In this document: positions 56,263 through 64,000 of the stretch, piece by piece | Numbering within the stretch: position 1 is the stretch's first letter | Layout: every line of letters begins with the position of its first letter | Origin: Achromobacter sp. Marseille-Q4962 | GTDB lineage: Bacteria; Pseudomonadota; Gammaproteobacteria; Burkholderiales; Burkholderiaceae_B | Length of the DNA: 64,000 nucleotides | NCBI RefSeq assembly: GCF_943737005.1 | Contig: NZ_CALSFU010000002.1 | Location: forward strand, 186,001-250,000 | Direction: 5' to 3' | The notes under the pieces: model-generated | The model's input: the letters and a program-made list of their open reading frames with translations, nothing else | What the model was told of the DNA's origin: nothing | Databases searched by the model: none | Translations under genes and position numbers: made by a program

Positions 56263-57243
56263 TCAATCGAGCTTGATGCCCAGGTCGGTGATGAGCTTCT
56301 GCCAGCGGGCGCGCTCGCTGGCGAGCAGGGCGGCGTACTGCTCCGGGGTGTCGCCCACCGGCTCGATGCCGAATTCCACCAGGCGCTGGCGCACGGCGGG
56401 TTCGTTGACCGAGGCCACGACCTGCTTGTTCAGGGTGGCGATGGTGGCCTTGGGCGTACCGGCGGGCACCACGACGCCCACCAGCGCGGCGGCTTCCACG
56501 TTCTTCAGGCCGGCTTCGGCGAAGGTGGGCACGTCGGGCAGCTGGGCCAGGCGCGTGGGGTTGGCCACGGCGATGGGCTTGACCTTGCCGCCCTTGATGA
56601 AGCCCGCGCCGGCGGCCAGGTCCACCATCATGGCGGCCACCTGGCCGCCGGCGACTTCGGTCAGCGCCGGCGCGGCGCCGCGGTACGGCACGTGGGTGAG
56701 ATTCAGCCCCGCTTCGACCTTGAGCAGTTCCATGGCCAGATGGTGCGGGCTGCCCGCGCCGGCCGACGCGTAGTTCAGCCCGTCCTTGGCCTTGGCGGCC
56801 TGGACGAACTCCTGCACGTTGTTGACGGGCAGGGCGGGCCCCACCACCAGGATCATGGGAAAGCGGCCCATGAGCGTGACGGGGGCCAGGTCCTTGACCG
56901 GATCGTAAGACAGCTTCTTATAGAGCGCCGGGTTGAACACCAGCGTGCCGTTGTCGGCGGAGAGCATGGTGTAGCCGTCGGGTTGAGCGCGCGCGGTCTC
57001 GGCCGCGGCGATGGCGGTATTGCCGCCGGGCTTGTTGTCCACCACGACCGTCTGGCCGATGCGCTGGGACAGGTCCTGGCCGATGGTGCGGGCCAGGAAG
57101 TCGGAGCCGCCGCCCGCGGCATACGGCACCACCCAGCGCAGCGGCTTGGAGGGATAGGCTTCGCCGGCCCGGGCCGCACAGGTGGCGGCCGCGACCGGCA
57201 GGGCGAGGGCGAGGACGGGAAGAATGCGGCGGAAATAACGCAT
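56263..57243 (-). CDS. Bug-family TTT substrate-binding protein
   Basis: A 326-residue periplasmic receptor with signal peptide to A-A-R-A-G-E-A-Y. Motifs: V-V-P-Y-A-A-G-G-G-S-D-F-L-A-R near residue 40, V-V-V-D-N-K-P-G-G-N-T-A near 68, S-P-H-H-L-A-M-E-L near 160, L-T-H-V-P-Y-R-G-A-A-P near 180. The gene is 59 bases upstream of the P450 gene in the same direction, so both are likely co-transcribed, and the ligand may be the P450 substrate or a precursor. It is divergent from an IclR gene with a palindromic site between. Confidence 0.93.
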   Translation of the reverse strand: MRYFRRILPVLALALPVAAATCAARAGEAYPSKPLRWVVPYAAGGGSDFLARTIGQDLSQRIGQTVVVDNKPGGNTAIAAAETARAQPDGYTMLSADNGTLVFNPALYKKLSYDPVKDLAPVTLMGRFPMILVVGPALPVNNVQEFVQAAKAKDGLNYASAGAGSPHHLAMELLKVEAGLNLTHVPYRGAAPALTEVAGGQVAAMMVDLAAGAGFIKGGKVKPIAVANPTRLAQLPDVPTFAEAGLKNVEAAALVGVVVPAGTPKATIATLNKQVVASVNEPAVRQRLVEFGIEPVGDTPEQYAALLASERARWQKLITDLGIKLD

Positions 57244-57270
57244 GGACTTGTCTCCGGAAGGTTTTTGTAT

Positions 57271-57304
57271 TTGCGTAAATCATATACGCTATGCGTAAAT
57301 TATG
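57271..57304. promoter_or_regulatory. Candidate IclR operator
   Basis: GCGTA-AATCATA-TACGC (57273-57289) is an inverted repeat, followed by a second TGCGTAAAT at 57292-57300. The sites lie in an AT-rich patch directly upstream of the Bug gene and divergent from the IclR gene. Confidence 0.65.
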
Positions 57305-57381
57305 TGGCAGCCAGCCCATTGGGAATAACCCGGGGGCGGCCGCTGCCGGTATGCTTCTTCCTTTTTTCGCACGCCGCTCCC

Positions 57382-58218
57382 ATGCCCAGATCCGCGCCTT
57401 CCTCGCCCGCGAGCCCCGTCCCCGCCGCCCGTCCGCGCGAGCGCCGCCAGCGGGTGCAGGCGGCCGAAACCGGCATGGGCATGCTCAAGGCCCTGGCCCG
57501 GCTGGGCGGGCGCGCCTCGCTGACCGCGCTGGCCGCGGAGGTGGGCGAAAGCCCGGCCAAGGTGCACCGCTATCTGATGAGTCTGATCGCCGAGTCCTTG
57601 GTCGAGCAGGATCCCGCCACCCAGCAGTACCTGCTGGGGCGCGAAGCCATGTTCGTCGGACTGGCGGCGCTGCGCCAGGCCGACCCGGTGCGCATCGCCG
57701 AGCCCATGCTGGTGCGCCTGCGCGAGAGCCTGGCGGTGACCTGCTTCATCGCCGTCATGGGTAACAAGGGGCCGACCATCGTGCGGTTCGAGGAGCCCGG
57801 GCTGCCGGTGACGGTGAACGTGCGCATGGGCTCGGTGCTGTCGTTCCTGTGGTCGGCCACGGGACGGGCCTTTCTGAGCGCGCTGGACGAGAGCGAGGCG
57901 CGCCGGCTGGCCCAGGCCGAGCTGGACGCCCTGGCGTCCGCCGCGCGGCGGCGCCTCGATGCCCGCGATCCGGTGGGCGCGCTGCGGCGCGAGGTGCGCG
58001 CGGCGGGCTGCGCCTGCGTGGTCGACACCAACCTGCCCGGCATCAGCGCGGTGGCGGCGCCGCTGTTCGACTATGCCGGCAGGCCGTGCGCCGTGCTGAC
58101 GGCGCTGGGCGCCACCGGCGGCTTCGACGCGTCGCCGGACGGCCCCATTGCCGCGGCGGTGCGCCGCGAGGCGGCCGCCGCGAGCGCCGCGCTGGGCTTC
58201 CGGCCGGTAGCGGGCTGA
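57382..58218 (+). CDS. IclR-family transcriptional regulator
   Basis: A 278-residue regulator. The basic N-terminal extension (to about residue 27) is followed by the winged helix G-M-G-M-L-K-A-L-A-R-L-G and L-A-A-E-V-G-E-S-P-A-K-V-H-R-Y-L-M-S-L near 60. The effector domain has F-L-W-S-A-T-G-R-A-F-L-S-A-L near 155 and V-D-T-N-L-P-G-I-S-A-V-A-A-P-L-F near 220, both standard for IclR. It is divergent from the Bug-P450 pair and presumably controls it. Confidence 0.92.
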   Translation: MPRSAPSSPASPVPAARPRERRQRVQAAETGMGMLKALARLGGRASLTALAAEVGESPAKVHRYLMSLIAESLVEQDPATQQYLLGREAMFVGLAALRQADPVRIAEPMLVRLRESLAVTCFIAVMGNKGPTIVRFEEPGLPVTVNVRMGSVLSFLWSATGRAFLSALDESEARRLAQAELDALASAARRRLDARDPVGALRREVRAAGCACVVDTNLPGISAVAAPLFDYAGRPCAVLTALGATGGFDASPDGPIAAAVRREAAAASAALGFRPVAG

Positions 58219-58273
58219 GCGCCGCGCCGACGGCCGCGCGGCGCGGCCCGGTCACGCCCGGTGTGGACGCGCC

Positions 58274-59770
58274 CTAGACCGTGATGTCGATCCAGGTGGT
58301 CTTGAGGTCGCAGTACTTGTCCAGGGCGTGCAGCGACTTGTCGCGCCCGAAGCCGGATTGCTTGACGCCGCCGAAGGGCACGGTGATGTCGCCGTCGGCA
58401 TAGCAGTTGACCCACACCAGCCCGGCCTTGAGCCGGCGCGAAAGCCGGTGCGCGCGGCCCAGGTTGGCCGTCCACAGGCCCGCGCCCAGGCCGTAGGCGG
58501 AATCGTTGGCCAGGGCGATGGCCTCGTCCTCGGTGGCAAAGCGCTGCGCGGCCAGCACCGGGCCGAAGATCTCTTCGCGCACCAGGGCGCTGTCCTGCGC
58601 TGGGCAATCGAAAATGGTGGGCTCGATATAGAAGCCGCCGGATTCGGCGCGCACCTGCCGTCCGCCCAGGCGCAGCCGCGCGCCCTCGGCCTGGCCGGCC
58701 TCGATGCGGGCCAGCACGCCGCGCATCTGGCGCTCGTCCACCATGGCGCCCATGGCGGTCGCCGGGTCCAGCGGATCGCCGGGCCGCAGGCGCGCGGCGT
58801 GCTGCGCGACCTTTTCCATGAACGTTTCGTAGATGCCGTCCTGCACGTACAGGCGCGAGCCGGCGATGCAGACCTCGCCCTGGTTGGAGAAGATGGCCAG
58901 CGCGGCCACCAGGGCGGCGCGATCCAGGTCGGGGCAGTCCTCGAACACGATGTGCGGCGACTTGCCGCCGCATTCCAGCCATACGCGCTTGAGATTGGAT
59001 TCGCCCGAATAGCGCATGAAGCGCTTGCCGGTGGCCGTGGAGCCGGTGAAGGCGATGCAGTCCACGTCCGGGTGCAGGCCCAGCGCCTGGCCGGCCTCGG
59101 CGCCCAGGCCGGGCACCACGTTGAACACGCCGGGCGGGATGCCGGCGTCCTGCGCCAGGCCGGCCAGGCGGATGGCCGACAGCGAAGATTGCTCGGCCGG
59201 CTTGAGAATGACGCTGTTGCCCGCGGCCAGCGCCGGCGCGACCTTCCAGGCGGCCATGAGCAGGGGGTAGTTCCACGGCACCACGGCGGCCACCACGCCC
59301 AGCGGCTCGCGCGTGATGGTGGCCAGCGCCGAGGGGCCGGTGGGCGCGATCTCGTCGTAGACCTTGTCGATGGCTTCCGCATACCAGGCATAGCAATGCG
59401 CGGTTTCCGGCAGGTCGAAGGCCAGGGCGTCGCGGATGGGCTTGCCCATGTCCAGCGTCTCGATCAGGGCAAGTTCCCCGGCATGCTCCCCGATGAGCGC
59501 CGCCAGCCGCTGCAGGCGCGCCTTGCGCTCGCGCGGCGGCAGCCCCGCCCATGCTCCCGCCTCGAACGCGCGCCGCGCTGCCTCCACCGCGCGGTCCACA
59601 TCCGCCTGCCCGCAAGCCGCCACCTGCGCCAGCCTGCGCCCGTCGATCGGGCTGATCGCCTCAAACGTCGTCCCGCCGGCGGCATCGCAATACGCGCCAT
59701 CGATATACGCCTGCCCCCGCAGCTCAAGCGCAGCGGCCCTGGCATGCCAATCTTGGGTGTCTTGGTTCAT
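58274..59770 (-). CDS. NAD(P)-dependent aldehyde dehydrogenase (PuuC/betaine-aldehyde type)
   Basis: A 498-residue enzyme of the ALDH superfamily. Motifs: V-V-P-W-N-Y-P-L near residue 160, L-K-P-A-E-Q-S near 185, F-T-G-S-T-A-T-G-K near 240, catalytic Glu in L-E-C-G-G-K near 265 and catalytic Cys in N-Q-G-E-V-C-I-A-G near 300, then E-E-I-F-G-P-V near 395. The closest-looking group is gamma-glutamyl-aminobutyraldehyde dehydrogenase PuuC. It is last in a minus-strand series after the amidohydrolase, about 120 bases downstream. The substrate would be the aldehyde made by the ThDP enzyme upstream; this is inference. Confidence 0.93.
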   Translation of the reverse strand: MNQDTQDWHARAAALELRGQAYIDGAYCDAAGGTTFEAISPIDGRRLAQVAACGQADVDRAVEAARRAFEAGAWAGLPPRERKARLQRLAALIGEHAGELALIETLDMGKPIRDALAFDLPETAHCYAWYAEAIDKVYDEIAPTGPSALATITREPLGVVAAVVPWNYPLLMAAWKVAPALAAGNSVILKPAEQSSLSAIRLAGLAQDAGIPPGVFNVVPGLGAEAGQALGLHPDVDCIAFTGSTATGKRFMRYSGESNLKRVWLECGGKSPHIVFEDCPDLDRAALVAALAIFSNQGEVCIAGSRLYVQDGIYETFMEKVAQHAARLRPGDPLDPATAMGAMVDERQMRGVLARIEAGQAEGARLRLGGRQVRAESGGFYIEPTIFDCPAQDSALVREEIFGPVLAAQRFATEDEAIALANDSAYGLGAGLWTANLGRAHRLSRRLKAGLVWVNCYADGDITVPFGGVKQSGFGRDKSLHALDKYCDLKTTWIDITV

Positions 59771-59892
59771 GATCCCGTCTTCCTTTCAGATGTCAGTCTT
59801 CCACGGCGCCGTGCGCTCCACGGGCCGCAGCGCCGCGGGCAAGAAACCGGCCCTCGCAACGCGACGGCGCCCCCCAGGCGCGCCGGGGGCCC

Positions 59893-61125
59893 TTACCCCG
59901 CTCTTGCCACCATCGCATCCAGCAGCACATTGCACCCCGCCTCCAGGTCTTCCGGCTTGGCGTCCTCGATCTCGTTGTGGCTGACGCCGTCCTTGCAGGG
60001 CACGAAGATCATGGCGGTGGGCGCGACCGAGGCCATGTAGACCGCGTCGTGGCCGGCGCCGGTGACGATGTCCATGGCCGGCAGCCCGCGGCGCGCGGCG
60101 CTTTCGCGCACTTTGCCCACCAGGCCGGGGTCGAACGGCGTGGGCGGGAAGTGCTGCACGTCCTTGATCTCGACCTGCACGTTGTGGCGGCGCGCGACTT
60201 CCTGGCAGACCTGGCGCCATTGGCTGTCCATCTCGGCCAGGCGCTGTGCGTCTTCGTGGCGCAGGTCCACCGTGAGCCGGACCTGTCCGGGGATCACGTT
60301 GCGCGAGCCGGGGTGGGCGTGGATCTCGCCCACCGTGCCGCGGCCGTGCGGCGGGTGCGCGCGCGCGATGTCGATGACGGCCTGCAGCAGGAAACTGGCT
60401 GCGTACAGCGCGTCGCGCCGCACCGGCATGGGCGTGGGCCCGGCGTGCATTTCCATGCCGGTGACCGTCACGTCGTACCAGCGCAGCCCCAGCGAGCCGG
60501 TGACCACGCCGACCACTTTGCGCTCGTGCTCCAGGATGGGGCCCTGCTCGATGTGCGCCTCGAAGTAGGCGTCCACCGGCCAGCCGCCCACCGGCTCGCT
60601 GCCGGCGTAGCCGATGGCCTTCAGTTCGTCGGCCACCGACTTGCCCTCGGCGTCGCGCGCGGCCAGCGCCACTTCCAGCGGGAACTTGCGGGCGAACACG
60701 CCCGAGCCCATCATCACGGGCACGAAGCGCGAGCCTTCCTCGTTGGTCCAGATGGCCAGCTCCAGCGGCGCCTCGGTGGTCACGCCGGCGTCGTTGAGCG
60801 TGCGCATGACTTCCAGGCCGGCCATCACGCCATAGCAGCCGTCGAACTTGCCGCCGGTGGGCTGGGTGTCGATGTGGCTGCCGGTCATGACCGGCGGGCG
60901 GCTGTTGTCGCGCCCGGGGCGGCGCGCGAAGATGTTGCCCACCTGGTCTACGCGCACTGTCAGGCCGGCCTCGCGCATCCAGCCGGTGACCAGGTCGCGG
61001 CCCTGGCCGTCCAGCGCGGTCAGCGCCAGGCGGCAGTTGCCGCCCTTGGGCGTGGCCCCGATGCGGGCCAGGTCCATCAGCGACTGCCAGAGCCGCTTTC
61101 CGTTGATTGCAAGCTGAGTGGTCAT
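59893..61125 (-). CDS. M20-family Zn-dependent amidohydrolase (N-carbamoyl-L-amino acid hydrolase/allantoate amidohydrolase type)
   Basis: A 410-residue dinuclear-metal hydrolase. Metal and active-site residues: G-S-H-I-D-T near residue 80, D-G in G-G-K-F-D-G-C-Y-G near 90, W-T-N-E-E-G-S-R-F near 125 (Glu pair), H-I-E-Q-G-P near 190 and the C-terminal His in V-S-H-N-E near 382. The dimerisation domain lies in the middle with G-M-E-M-H-A-G-P-T-P-M. It removes a carbamoyl or ureido group from amino acids. It follows the ThDP enzyme gene by 18 bases, indicating one operon. Confidence 0.9.
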   Translation of the reverse strand: MTTQLAINGKRLWQSLMDLARIGATPKGGNCRLALTALDGQGRDLVTGWMREAGLTVRVDQVGNIFARRPGRDNSRPPVMTGSHIDTQPTGGKFDGCYGVMAGLEVMRTLNDAGVTTEAPLELAIWTNEEGSRFVPVMMGSGVFARKFPLEVALAARDAEGKSVADELKAIGYAGSEPVGGWPVDAYFEAHIEQGPILEHERKVVGVVTGSLGLRWYDVTVTGMEMHAGPTPMPVRRDALYAASFLLQAVIDIARAHPPHGRGTVGEIHAHPGSRNVIPGQVRLTVDLRHEDAQRLAEMDSQWRQVCQEVARRHNVQVEIKDVQHFPPTPFDPGLVGKVRESAARRGLPAMDIVTGAGHDAVYMASVAPTAMIFVPCKDGVSHNEIEDAKPEDLEAGCNVLLDAMVARAG

Positions 61126-61143
61126 GATCAATGTTCCCATGTG

Positions 61144-62853
61144 TCAATGTTCCTGGCCGCGACGGGCCAGCGCCGCATTGCGGATGCCGGTGAGCGTTTC
61201 GCCAGGCGCGATGCCGTCGGCGTCGTAGCGGATTTCCAGCAGCGCGGGCAGGCTTTCGCGCTCGGCGAAATCCAGCGCGCGCCGCAGCGCCGGCCCGAAG
61301 CTGGCGGTGTCTTCCACCGCCTCGCCATGGCCGCCGTAGCCCTTGATGATCTGCGTGAAGTCCGGATTGGCGAAGTCCAGCGCGATGGCGCGTCCGGGGA
61401 ATTCGCGCTCCTGGTGGGCGCGGATGGTGCCCCACACGCCGTTATTGAAGACTAGCACCACGATGCCCAGGCGGTACTGCATGGCCACGCCCAGTTCCTG
61501 CATGTTCATCTGGAAGCAGCCGTCGCCCGCGTAGCAGACCACGGTGCGGCGGCGGTCTTCGAGCTTGGCCGAGATGGCGGCAGGCAGGCCATAGCCCATG
61601 GAGCCCACGGTGGGCGCCAGGCTGGTGCCGGGGCCGGTGAAGCAGCGGTAGCGGTGCGGGTACAGCGCGTAGTTGCCCGCGCCCACCGTGACGCAGGCGT
61701 CGGCCGGCAGCAGGGCGTTGGCCGCGGCGGCGGCCTCGTCCAGGCTCATGGGGCCGGCCGCGGGCAGGGGCTGCCAGCTGGCCCGCAGTTCGGCGTGCGC
61801 GGCGTGCACCGCCTGTCCGCGCGGCACGGCATGGCCGGGCGCGAGCGCGGCCGCCGCCGCGGCGAAGCCGGCCGGGTCGGCCACGATGGCCTGGGTGGGC
61901 GAGAAGACGCGGCCCAGCTCGGCCGCGTCGGGGTATACGTGGATGAGCTGCTGGCGCGGCAGCGGGCTTTCGATGAGGGTGTAGCCCTCGGTGGTGGCTT
62001 CGCCCATGCGCGTGCCCACGGCCAGCACCAGGTCGGCCTCGCGCAGCCGCCGGCGCAGGGCAGGCGTCATGGCCCAGCCCACATGGCCGGCGGCGTTCGG
62101 ATGGCGCTGGTCGAAGCATTCCAGGCGCCGCCACGCCGTACCCACCGGCAGCTCGAAGCGCTCGGCAAAGCCGGCGATGTCGCCGATGGCCTCGCGCGTC
62201 CAGCCATGCCCGCCCAGCAGCAGGAAGGGCCGCTCGGCCTGGTCCAGCAGCGCTTTCATGCGCGCCATGTCGCCGGCGCCCGGGTGGATGCGCGTGCGCG
62301 TGTAGCGCGGCAGGTCGGCCACGCGGGCGCGGCCCCACAGCGTGTCTTCGGGCAGGGCCAGCACCACGGGGCCGGGCCGTCCGCTGGTGGCCACCGCGAA
62401 GGCGCGCGCGATGAATTCGGGAATGCGGTCGGTGCGGTCGATCTGCGCCACCCATTTGGCCATCGGGCCGAACATGCGGCGGTAGTCGATTTCCTGGAAG
62501 GCTTCGCGCTCCATGAAGTCGTTGCCGACCTGGCCCACGAACAGAATCATGGGCGTGGAATCCTGGAAGGCGGTGTGCACGCCGATGCTGGCGTTGGTCG
62601 CGCCCGGGCCGCGCGTGACGAAACAGATGCCCGGTTCGCCGGTGAGCTTGCCGTAGGCTTCGGCCATGTAGGCCGCGCCGCTTTCCTGGCGGCACACGAT
62701 GGGCTCGATGACGCCGGCGTGCTCGTTGAGCGCGTCGATGCAGGGCAGGTAGCTTTCGCCGGGGATCATGAACACGCGCCGGGCGCCGTGGATGCGCAGT
62801 TGCTGCATCAGGATCTGCCCGCCGTTGCGTTCGGGATGTGCGGCTGACGTCAT
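61144..62853 (-). CDS. Thiamine-diphosphate-dependent enzyme (acetolactate synthase/benzoylformate decarboxylase superfamily)
   Basis: A 569-residue ThDP enzyme. The cofactor-activating Glu lies in V-C-R-Q-E-S-G-A-A-Y-M-A-E-A-Y near residue 58. The middle domain has L-L-L-G-G-H-G-W. The ThDP-Mg motif G-D-G-C-F-Q-M-N-M-Q-E-L ends with F-N-N-G-V-W near 465, and G-S-M-G-Y-G-L-P-A near 425 lines the site. It lacks the FAD-loop pattern of true acetolactate synthase, so decarboxylase or carboligase activity on a 2-oxo acid is more likely. The start overlaps the stop of the CitE-like gene (ATGA). Confidence 0.9.
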   Translation of the reverse strand: MTSAAHPERNGGQILMQQLRIHGARRVFMIPGESYLPCIDALNEHAGVIEPIVCRQESGAAYMAEAYGKLTGEPGICFVTRGPGATNASIGVHTAFQDSTPMILFVGQVGNDFMEREAFQEIDYRRMFGPMAKWVAQIDRTDRIPEFIARAFAVATSGRPGPVVLALPEDTLWGRARVADLPRYTRTRIHPGAGDMARMKALLDQAERPFLLLGGHGWTREAIGDIAGFAERFELPVGTAWRRLECFDQRHPNAAGHVGWAMTPALRRRLREADLVLAVGTRMGEATTEGYTLIESPLPRQQLIHVYPDAAELGRVFSPTQAIVADPAGFAAAAAALAPGHAVPRGQAVHAAHAELRASWQPLPAAGPMSLDEAAAAANALLPADACVTVGAGNYALYPHRYRCFTGPGTSLAPTVGSMGYGLPAAISAKLEDRRRTVVCYAGDGCFQMNMQELGVAMQYRLGIVVLVFNNGVWGTIRAHQEREFPGRAIALDFANPDFTQIIKGYGGHGEAVEDTASFGPALRRALDFAERESLPALLEIRYDADGIAPGETLTGIRNAALARRGQEH

Positions 62854-63779
62854 GCGGAGTCTCCATGGGATTGAGCGGCGGCCCCTTGCTGCTGCGCGGC
62901 CGTCCAGGCTTCGAATTGTGCGTGGCGCGCCAGCAGGCGGCGCGCGGTGTTGTAGTCGGGCGCGTCGACGCGGGGGCCGCCGGCCTGCCCGGCGCGCTGG
63001 GCCTCGAAGGCCGCCACGCAGGCGCGGGCCGCCTCGACCTCGGCGGCGTCCGGCGTAAAGGCGCGGTGGATCAGCGGCACCTGCCCGGCCACCGTGGCGC
63101 ACTTCGACTTGAAGCCCACGCGGCGCGCCCAGCGCAGGTCGGCCTCGAGGGCGCCGGGGTCGCGGTAGTTGAAGGGGCAGTCGATGGGCACGCGGCCCGC
63201 GGCGATGCAGTCCACCAGGAAACGGGCGCGCGCGGCATGCAGCTCGATGCCGTCCCTGCCGCGCTCGGCGCCCAGGCTGGCGCTCAGGTCTTCGGCGGCC
63301 AGCAGGCAGGCCGAGACGCGCGGGCTGGCGCTGAGTATGTCATAGGCGCGGTACAGGCCCAGCGCCGATTCCAGCGTGGGCACGATCTCGGTGCTGCCCG
63401 GCGGCAGCCCGGACTCTGCCTCCAGCGCCGAGATGGCGCGGTCCAGCGCGGCGATCTGCGCGGCGCTTTCGGCGTGCGGCAGCAGCACCGCGTCGGGCGC
63501 GCCGGGCATGATGCCGCGCAGGTCGTCCAGGCCGTCTTCCTCGAGCTTGTTGATGCGCGCCGCCGCCACCACGCCGCGCGCGCGGCACTCGGCAAAAAGG
63601 GCGGCGATGCGCGGGCGGGCCAGCGGCCGGTCGGCGGGGGCGGTGAACTCTTCCAGGTCGGCCACCAGCGCGTCGGCGCCGCCGGCCAGGCCCGCCGCCT
63701 GGGCGGCCGCGTCCAGGCCGGGAACGAACATCCAGGTGCGGCGCAGCGGAGCGGGGCGCCGGGTGCGGGGCATGGTCAT
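62850..63779 (-). CDS. CitE-like HpcH/HpaI aldolase family lyase
   Basis: A 309-residue CitE-type TIM barrel. L-R-R-T-W-M-F-V-P-G near residue 12 and L-V-A-D-L-E-E-F-T-A-P near 38 match the family, though the usual D-L-E-D-A-V is altered to D-L-E-E-F-T. The metal Glu in P-T-L-E-S-A-L-G near 135 and metal Asp in L-A-A-E-D-L-S-A-S-L-G near 160 are kept. The C-terminus carries a longer helical tail than the paralogue at 12534. It overlaps the transporter gene before it and the ThDP gene after it by four bases each. Probably cleaves a 3-hydroxyacyl-CoA or a related acid. Confidence 0.85.
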   Translation of the reverse strand: MTMPRTRRPAPLRRTWMFVPGLDAAAQAAGLAGGADALVADLEEFTAPADRPLARPRIAALFAECRARGVVAAARINKLEEDGLDDLRGIMPGAPDAVLLPHAESAAQIAALDRAISALEAESGLPPGSTEIVPTLESALGLYRAYDILSASPRVSACLLAAEDLSASLGAERGRDGIELHAARARFLVDCIAAGRVPIDCPFNYRDPGALEADLRWARRVGFKSKCATVAGQVPLIHRAFTPDAAEVEAARACVAAFEAQRAGQAGGPRVDAPDYNTARRLLARHAQFEAWTAAQQQGAAAQSHGDSA

Positions 63780-64000
63780 TGCACGTGCCTCGGAAGAAAG
63801 AGCACCAGCTCCGGCACGAAGGTCAGCAGCAGCATGACGGCGGTCATGGCCAGCATCATCCAGGAAAGCGGGCGCAGGGTCTGCATCATGTTGATGCCGC
63901 CGATCTTGCAGGCCGCCATCAGGTCCACGCCAACCGGGGGCGTGTTCGCGCCGATGGCCATGTTGATGGACAGCAGGATGCCGAAGTGGACGGGGTCGAT
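63776..64000 (-). CDS. dctM: TRAP transporter large permease DctM (3' end only)
   Basis: The C-terminal 75 residues or so of a membrane permease; its start lies beyond the window. I-N-M-A-I-G-A-N-T-P-P-V-G-V-D-L matches the conserved last motif of DctM (x-I-G-x-x-T-P-P-V-G), followed by a final hydrophobic segment and a short tail. DctM imports organic acids using a Na+ gradient with DctP and DctQ. Its stop overlaps the start of the CitE-like gene, tying transport to the downstream enzymes. Confidence 0.9.
   Translation of the reverse strand: MDPVHFGILLSINMAIGANTPPVGVDLMAACKIGGINMMQTLRPLSWMMLAMTAVMLLLTFVPELVLFLPRHVQ

Noticed and set aside
53961-56276. Long plus-strand open frame opposite the P450 gene
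   Set aside because: The minus strand carries the whole P450-reductase-ferredoxin set of motifs; the opposite frame has none.
1-64000. CRISPR arrays, tRNA or rRNA genes, insertion sequences, prophage
   Set aside because: No spaced palindromic repeats, cloverleaf-like sequence, transposase or integrase motifs were found. The 15-bp arrays have no spacers.

Overview
The window is high-GC DNA with GC-rich third codon positions and very dense coding. It looks like a chromosomal segment from the Alcaligenaceae, most probably Bordetella or a close relative (Achromobacter, Bordetella-like). The main reason is the repeated occurrence of tripartite tricarboxylate transporter (TTT) periplasmic receptors of the Bug family: five intact genes, one truncated gene and two remnants. 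They sit beside LysR/IclR/GntR/MarR regulators and small catabolic operons. A BvgAS-like phosphorelay beside chaperone-usher fimbrial genes and a DUF4148 protein fit the same assignment. No tRNA, rRNA, CRISPR array, insertion sequence or prophage was recognised.

Layout. 1-9.6 kb: end of a PEP-mutase/isocitrate-lyase family gene, a Bug remnant, a Bug plus tartrate/D-malate dehydrogenase pair with a divergent LysR, then a minus-strand cluster (class II aldolase, Bug, 2-hydroxyacid dehydrogenase, CMD protein) and a PcaC-like protein. 9.7-18.6 kb: MarR, Bug, CaiB-type CoA transferase and CitE-like lyase; IclR; enoyl-CoA hydratase, ADP-forming acyl-CoA synthetase and Bug. Together these look like a route that imports, activates and cleaves an organic acid as its CoA ester. 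18.6-20.2 kb: a fluoride-resistance unit (fluoride riboswitch, terminator, crcB, DUF190) followed by gene debris. 20.2-22.7 kb: two membrane-anchored proteins with permuted papain-like C-terminal domains. 23-25.7 kb: a decayed aromatic/organic-acid cluster (frameshifted pyrone-dicarboxylate-type hydrolase, a deletion fusion of a dehydrogenase and a Bug, GntR). 25.9-27.5 kb: copper delivery genes (DUF2946, Sco, PCuAC). 27.5-32.1 kb: assorted housekeeping and regulatory genes. 32.7-36.2 kb: GntR with a divergent dehydrogenase-RidA-aminotransferase operon.

36.6-48.6 kb is the most distinctive region: fimbrial subunit, chaperone and usher, a BvgA/RocA-like response regulator, a convergent BvgS/RocS-like hybrid kinase, a small secreted protein, a RocR-like REC-EAL protein and a second chaperone. 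It resembles a self-contained adhesion module in which a phosphorelay and cyclic-di-GMP hydrolysis control fimbriae. 49-52.4 kb: an antiporter-like membrane protein and a pair of divergent genes (TpsB transporter, OmpR-type regulator) that both lost their 5' ends at one junction. 52.6-58.2 kb: MFS transporter, self-sufficient CYP116B-type P450, Bug and IclR. 58.3-64 kb: minus-strand catabolic operon (DctM, CitE-like, ThDP enzyme, amidohydrolase, aldehyde dehydrogenase).

Two themes recur. Gene decay is visible at roughly ten places (frameshifts, stop losses, deletion junctions, short remnants of LysR, FecI-type sigma and TonB-receptor genes). Short tandem repeats are frequent: three separate 15-bp arrays in or beside gene ends, plus 12- and 21-bp in-frame duplications.
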